Shown here piece by piece: positions 60,352-64,000 of a stretch of DNA of 64,000 nt. A model generated the notes under the pieces. The model ran no database searches and had not been told where the DNA came from. It saw nothing but the letters and a program-made list of their open reading frames with translations. A program made the translations under genes and the position numbers. The stretch's first letter is position 1; each line of letters opens with the position of its first letter. Source of the DNA: OMII01 sp947467385 (GTDB lineage Bacteria > Bdellovibrionota_C > UBA2361 > OMII01); the NCBI GenBank assembly GCA_044360075.1, contig JBIKLA010000019.1, positions 10,164-74,163 on the forward strand, read 5' to 3'.

Positions 60352-62025
60352 ATGAACGCAGGGCCGAAAAATATGAAGATCACTGAGGCAGCAGTTCACG
60401 ACCTCAAAAAAGCACAGATGTCGCCGCAGGACAAGCTGCAGCGATTCCGTGATCTAAAGCAGGCAACTGATAACGATCACGGCATGGCCTTCATCAAGAA
60501 TGCTGACGGGTCGGCAGTTATCGCTATCCAGAGCCCGAGCAAGGATAATGTCGTCGCGCTCAAGACCCGCATTTCAGAGGCGCAGTACGGGGAGATATTG
60601 GGAAAGATACTCCCGATACCAGAGACCCAGTCTATGCTGTACGACCTCGGAATGTCGTACGCCAACCGCACGCCGATCATGCTTGAGGGCGGAACGGCGA
60701 TCGGAAAGACCTACTCCGTCAACCGCTTTGCAGAGCTCCTGTACGGGCCCAACGCCAAGATCCCTGACTTCTACTGCAACGGACAGACGGACGTCAGCGA
60801 GCTTATGGGCAAGTACGTGCCGGCCGGGCTTACCCCGCAGCAGATGGGGCGCATAAGCGTTTACCTCAAGAGCGACGCCGGGGCTGCCCTTAAAGCGGAG
60901 ATGCAGGGGGATGGGGATTTCTCGCACCAGGCGCTCATGGAGCGGGCTGCGCTTGAGCTCAAGCTGCCGGTGCAAAAGGGGAGCTTCACGTTCCAACTCG
61001 GGGTGCTGCCGAAGGCGATGACCGGCACGATGGGCGCTGACGGCATTATGCAAGAGACCTCAGATGGCCCGGGCTGCATGCTGCACATCCAGGAGGTCGG
61101 CATGGCTGCACCGTCTGTGGTGAATGCGCTGCTCAAAATCCGCGGCGACAAGGGAAAGCTCGCCGCTGACATCCAGGTGCATGAGGATGGGGGCCGCCTC
61201 GTTGAAGCCGGCGAGGGCTTTTTTCTTGTGCTGTCGACAAACCCTCCAGGCAAGGGGTTCAAGGAGCGCTTTGAGGTTGACAGCGCCCTTGCGCGAGCGC
61301 TCGTGTGGAAGAACCTGCCCGACCAGCTGTCTGCCACGTCGATGAAAAAGATCGGAGACAGGATCTTTGACTGCTCAAAGGTAGAGCTACGCCCTGACTC
61401 ACCGGGGGCTATCGTCAACCTCAACGAGCACACGCAGCTTGGAGCAATGCTTGGAGAGGTGGCGCTTAAGTTTCACCAGCTCTTTCAGGACAAGCTGCGC
61501 GACGGCGAGTCGGGGCGCAAGCAGAAGATCCCTGTCACCATCGACTCGCTCTGGAAAGTGGCGGAGGTGCTTCAGAACCACCAGGTACCGAAGCCAGATT
61601 ACTCAGGTGTCGATTTCGTGGCGACCCTCAAGGGGGCAATCAAAGGAATCTACATCGACGCGTTGCGGGACAAGCCAGACCCATTCGGGTCCACGTCGCT
61701 CGTTGACGCGGCAAAAGCGACTTCGTCTCTGGGCGCCGAGTTGATGAAACAGCTAGAGAGTATCCTGACCAACGCGCAGGTGGAGGAGATCTCCTTCGAG
61801 GGCAGCAAGATGACCCGCATGAAGGCGATCGAGATCCTGAGCGATAGGGCATTCGGAGGGGGCCAGCCAGCTTCGGCGGCGGAGGGGAAGCAGGCAGCCA
61901 AGGAGACTCGCGCGAACATAAATCTTGAAGGTGCGATAGGTGACCTCGAAGGGATGCTGGGGGCGTCATCCCTTTTGGACGCCCTAAAGGGGGTGCTGGG
62001 ATTGGAAAGTAACAAGAAGAACTAA
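60352..62025 (+). CDS. MoxR/CbbQ-like AAA+ ATPase with altered Walker B
   Basis: The 557-residue protein has an AAA+ core with Walker A GGTAIGKT (about 112-119) and sensor-1 Asn in LVLSTNPPG. Arginine-finger-like residues lie in KERFEVDSALARAL. The Walker B strand reads MLHIQEV (243-249): the usual Asp that binds magnesium is Gln, while the catalytic Glu is kept. The C-terminal 200 residues add a helical lid and a small distal domain. By analogy with CbbQ-CbbO and CobS-CobT, it should form a hexamer that remodels a target through the VWA protein. Confidence 0.85.
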   Translation: MNAGPKNMKITEAAVHDLKKAQMSPQDKLQRFRDLKQATDNDHGMAFIKNADGSAVIAIQSPSKDNVVALKTRISEAQYGEILGKILPIPETQSMLYDLGMSYANRTPIMLEGGTAIGKTYSVNRFAELLYGPNAKIPDFYCNGQTDVSELMGKYVPAGLTPQQMGRISVYLKSDAGAALKAEMQGDGDFSHQALMERAALELKLPVQKGSFTFQLGVLPKAMTGTMGADGIMQETSDGPGCMLHIQEVGMAAPSVVNALLKIRGDKGKLAADIQVHEDGGRLVEAGEGFFLVLSTNPPGKGFKERFEVDSALARALVWKNLPDQLSATSMKKIGDRIFDCSKVELRPDSPGAIVNLNEHTQLGAMLGEVALKFHQLFQDKLRDGESGRKQKIPVTIDSLWKVAEVLQNHQVPKPDYSGVDFVATLKGAIKGIYIDALRDKPDPFGSTSLVDAAKATSSLGAELMKQLESILTNAQVEEISFEGSKMTRMKAIEILSDRAFGGGQPASAAEGKQAAKETRANINLEGAIGDLEGMLGASSLLDALKGVLGLESNKKN

Positions 62026-62290
62026 TCCCCCCTGGGAGTACACCGCGCGTGGGCCAACGGCCGGCACGAGCAGTTGTGGGAAGTTTGGGGTGAGCAGTGG
62101 CAGTACAGGCGCAGAGGAATCCTCGATCAAAAAGACACAACCGAGAGAGTGTGCCCGCTGGGCTCCGGAAGCCACTCGCTGCGCCTCGAATGTGGCTTGA
62201 CCGCAGTGCAGCTTGGGAATTTGGCCGCGATTTGATTGGCAGCTCGGATAGGACTATCTGAGACGGCTCGCGTGTAAAGGGAGGTGCGCG
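62026..62290. other. Spacer between the ATPase and first WD40 gene
   Basis: These 265 bp show no credible ORF on either strand and no clear terminator. The GGGAGGT ribosome-binding site for the WD40 gene is at its right end. Confidence 0.4.
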
Positions 62291-63580
62291 GTGACGAAGC
62301 AAGAGAACAGGGACACCGGAGCCGCCGCCGCAGGACAGGGGCAGCAACAGAAGGCATCCCCGTGGGCCGAGCAGCTCGTAAGGGCTGCATTGCCGCACGC
62401 CCCCAAGGACGGCTCGATGGAGGCGAAGGCGGAGTTTCTTCGGGAGCTGACTGCCAAGCTGGTTGCCCTGAGGGAGTGGGAGAAGCTTGATCCTCGCATG
62501 ATGGAGTCGGTGGTTGTAAAGAGGGGGTATAGGGCGGTTGAGAGCTTGAAAGGGCACTCCGACATTGTTACCTGCCTGCAAGCATTCCCCGACGGCAGGA
62601 TAGTTTCGGGCAGTCATGATCGTACTCTTCCTCTTCGCGTATGGACGAGGAGCTCTGATGGGAAGTGGAGTAGTGAGGTTCTTTCTGGGCACACCCGCCA
62701 GGTCAACTGCCTTCAAGCCCTCCCCGACGGGAGGATAGTTTCGGGGAGTGATGACAACACGGTTCGCGTCTGGACGAGGGGTGCTGATGGAGAATGGAGT
62801 AGTGAGGTTCTTTCTGGGCACACCAGCATTGTCACCTGTCTTCAAGCGCTCCCCGACGGCAGGATAGTTTCGGGGAGTTATGATAATACGCTTCGCGTCT
62901 GGACGAGGGGCTCTGATGGAAAGTGGAGTAGTGAGGTTCTTTCTGGGCACACCGCCAGGGTCAAGTGCCTGCAAGCCCTCCCCGACGGCAGGATAGTTTC
63001 GGGGAGTGATGACAACACGGTTCGCGTCTGGACGAGGGGCTCTGATGGGAAGTGGAGTAGTGAGGTTCTTTCTGGGCACGCCCGGCATGTCACCTGTCTC
63101 CAAGCCCTCCCCGACGGGAGGATAGTTTCGGGGAGTTATGACGACACTCTTCGCGTCTGGACGAGGGGCTCTGATGGAGAATGGAGTAGTGAGGTTCTTT
63201 CTGGGCACACCGACGGGGTCTACTGCCTCCAAGCCCTCCCGGACGGAAGGATAGTTTCGGGGGGTAAAGACGAGGCTCTCCGCGTCTGGACGAGGGGCTC
63301 TGATGGGAAGTGGAGTAGTGAGGTGCTTTCTGGGCACACGCAGATAGTCTTCTGCCTCCAAGCCCTCCCCGACGGCAGGATAGTTTCGGGGAGTTTGGAT
63401 GATAATCTTCGCGTATGGACGAGGGGCGCTGATGGGAAGTGGAGTAGTGAGGTTCTTTCTGGGCACACCAAAGGGGTCTACTGCCTCCAAGCCCTCCCCG
63501 ACGGCAGAATAATCTCCGGGGATGCAGACGGCTCTCTCCGCATCTTTGACGGCACCCCAGTCGAAGGAGGTGCGCCGTGA
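62291..63580 (+). CDS. WD40-repeat propeller protein, copy 1
   Basis: GTG 62291 has GGAGGT seven nt upstream. The 429-residue product has an N-terminal helical region (about 1-82) with ASPWAEQLVRAALPHAPKDG and EAKAEFLRELTAKL, followed by eight WD40 blades of 43 residues. A typical blade reads GHTxxVxCLQALPDGRIVSG, then RVWTRGSDGKWSSEVLS. The last blade is variant (IISGDADGSLRIFDG). Blades are almost identical at the DNA level, a sign of recent expansion or conversion. WD40 propellers serve as binding platforms. The stop overlaps the next GTG (GTGA), so the two WD40 genes are coupled. Confidence 0.9.
   Translation: MTKQENRDTGAAAAGQGQQQKASPWAEQLVRAALPHAPKDGSMEAKAEFLRELTAKLVALREWEKLDPRMMESVVVKRGYRAVESLKGHSDIVTCLQAFPDGRIVSGSHDRTLPLRVWTRSSDGKWSSEVLSGHTRQVNCLQALPDGRIVSGSDDNTVRVWTRGADGEWSSEVLSGHTSIVTCLQALPDGRIVSGSYDNTLRVWTRGSDGKWSSEVLSGHTARVKCLQALPDGRIVSGSDDNTVRVWTRGSDGKWSSEVLSGHARHVTCLQALPDGRIVSGSYDDTLRVWTRGSDGEWSSEVLSGHTDGVYCLQALPDGRIVSGGKDEALRVWTRGSDGKWSSEVLSGHTQIVFCLQALPDGRIVSGSLDDNLRVWTRGADGKWSSEVLSGHTKGVYCLQALPDGRIISGDADGSLRIFDGTPVEGGAP
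62538..63537 (+). repeat. 129-bp tandem repeat array encoding WD40 blades
   Basis: Eight units of about 129 bp encode the propeller. Invariant DNA stretches include TGGAGTAGTGAGGTTCTTTC and GGACGAGGGGCTCTGATGG. Only short windows at the blade loop vary. Such homogeneity favours unequal crossing-over, and can cause assembly collapse. Confidence 0.9.
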
Positions 63581-64000
63581 CGAAGCAAGAGAACAGAAAC
63601 ACCGGAGCCGCCGCCGCAGGACAGGGGCAGCAACAGAAGGCATCCCCGTGGGCCGAGCAGCTCGTAATGGCCGCATTGCCGCACGCCCCCAAGGACGGCT
63701 CGATGGAGGCGAAGGCAGAGTTTCTTCGCGGGCTGGTTGAGAAGCTTAAAGCCTTCATGGAGTTTGAAAAGTGGGATTCGCGGCCGGTAGAGTCTGTGGT
63801 TGTAAAGAGGGGGTATAGGGAGGTTGAGAGCTTGAAAGGGCACACCCAAGAAGTCCCCTGTCTGCAAGCCCTTCCCGACGGCAGGATAGTTTCGGGCAGT
63901 CATGATCGTACTCTTCCTCTTCGCGTATGGACGAGGAGCTCTGATGGGAAGTGGAGTAGTGAGGTTCTTTCTGGGCACACCCGCCAGGTCAACTGCCTTC
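63577..64000 (+). CDS. WD40-repeat propeller protein, copy 2 (3' truncated by window edge)
   Basis: The GTG start overlaps the copy-1 stop by four bases, with GGAGGT upstream. The N-terminal region repeats that of copy 1 nearly exactly (KQEN.NTGAAAAGQGQQQ; SPWAEQLV.AALPHAPKDG) but diverges in the following helix (GLVEKLKAFMEFEKWDSR). The first blade and the start of the second are identical to copy 1 at the DNA level over more than 100 bp. The gene continues past the window. It is a recent tandem paralogue and probably part of the same operon. Confidence 0.9.
   Translation, partial: MTKQENRNTGAAAAGQGQQQKASPWAEQLVMAALPHAPKDGSMEAKAEFLRGLVEKLKAFMEFEKWDSRPVESVVVKRGYREVESLKGHTQEVPCLQALPDGRIVSGSHDRTLPLRVWTRSSDGKWSSEVLSGHTRQVNCL

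Noticed and set aside
62538..63537. CRISPR or satellite array
   Set aside because: The 129-bp periodicity encodes WD40 blades with intact reading frame and conserved GH...WT residues.
61640..63676. A long minus-strand open frame (678 codons) opposite the ATPase 3' end and WD40 array
   Set aside because: It is antisense to clear coding sequence, and its length comes from the 129-bp repeats, which lack stops in that frame. The product is a monotonous Pro/Arg repeat without a family, and the plus-strand WD40 protein explains the DNA.

Overview
The window reads as chromosomal DNA of a GC-rich, aerobic, diderm (Gram-negative) bacterium. Evidence for two membranes is an Omp85 barrel protein, a TAT-exported alternative complex III and several signal peptides. 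The backbone order rpmF-plsX-fabG-acpP-glyA-nrdR-ribBA-nusB is a layout I associate with Deltaproteobacteria in the broad sense (Myxococcota, Bdellovibrionota, Desulfobacterota and relatives). The exact phylum cannot be settled from the sequence alone. I saw no rRNA, tRNA or CRISPR array.

Left part (1-13 kb): the end of a dTDP-sugar epimerase gene, a sugar SDR and a membrane-anchored GT2 glycosyltransferase (surface polysaccharide). These are followed by ribD with a Crp/Fnr regulator, acetoacetyl-CoA synthetase, a probable HDOD protein, oligopeptidase A, L-aspartate oxidase and succinate-semialdehyde dehydrogenase.

Middle (13-35 kb): a complete actABCDEF operon for alternative complex III (quinol to cytochrome c electron transfer) with no oxidase genes attached. 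Then comes the lipid, one-carbon, riboflavin and NusB housekeeping block, in which fabG and acpP are separated by an antisense orphan gene. A translationally coupled pair of very large membrane proteins, a GT-A-like/TPR protein and an AI-2E family permease follow.

35-50 kb: one giant reading frame fuses a TamB-like inner-membrane/periplasmic protein to six POTRA-like repeats and a TamA/BamA-type barrel. After it lie a tetrapyrrole-methylase-family enzyme, lipA and a pyruvate-dehydrogenase-type E2, then an 868-residue orphan behind a palindromic operator-like site, a zinc-ribbon membrane protein and xseA-xseB.

49.8-51.8 kb is a decayed mobile region. A broken small-multidrug-resistance (SMR) gene, an IS3-family remnant, a gene for a secreted Cys-rich and Thr/Pro-repeat protein, and a second SMR fragment lie in that order. 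Next come a secreted single-CXXCH protein, an alpha/beta hydrolase, a HExxH protein and a GNAT acetyltransferase.

The right end (57.5-64 kb) is an accessory locus. It encodes a VWA protein with an HExxH-type N-terminal domain, a small partner protein, a MoxR/CbbQ-like AAA+ ATPase with an altered Walker B motif, and at least two tandem near-identical WD40 propeller proteins. By analogy with other AAA+/VWA pairs this looks like a chaperone or conflict-type module. This locus and the TamB-TamA fusion are the best candidates for undescribed biology.
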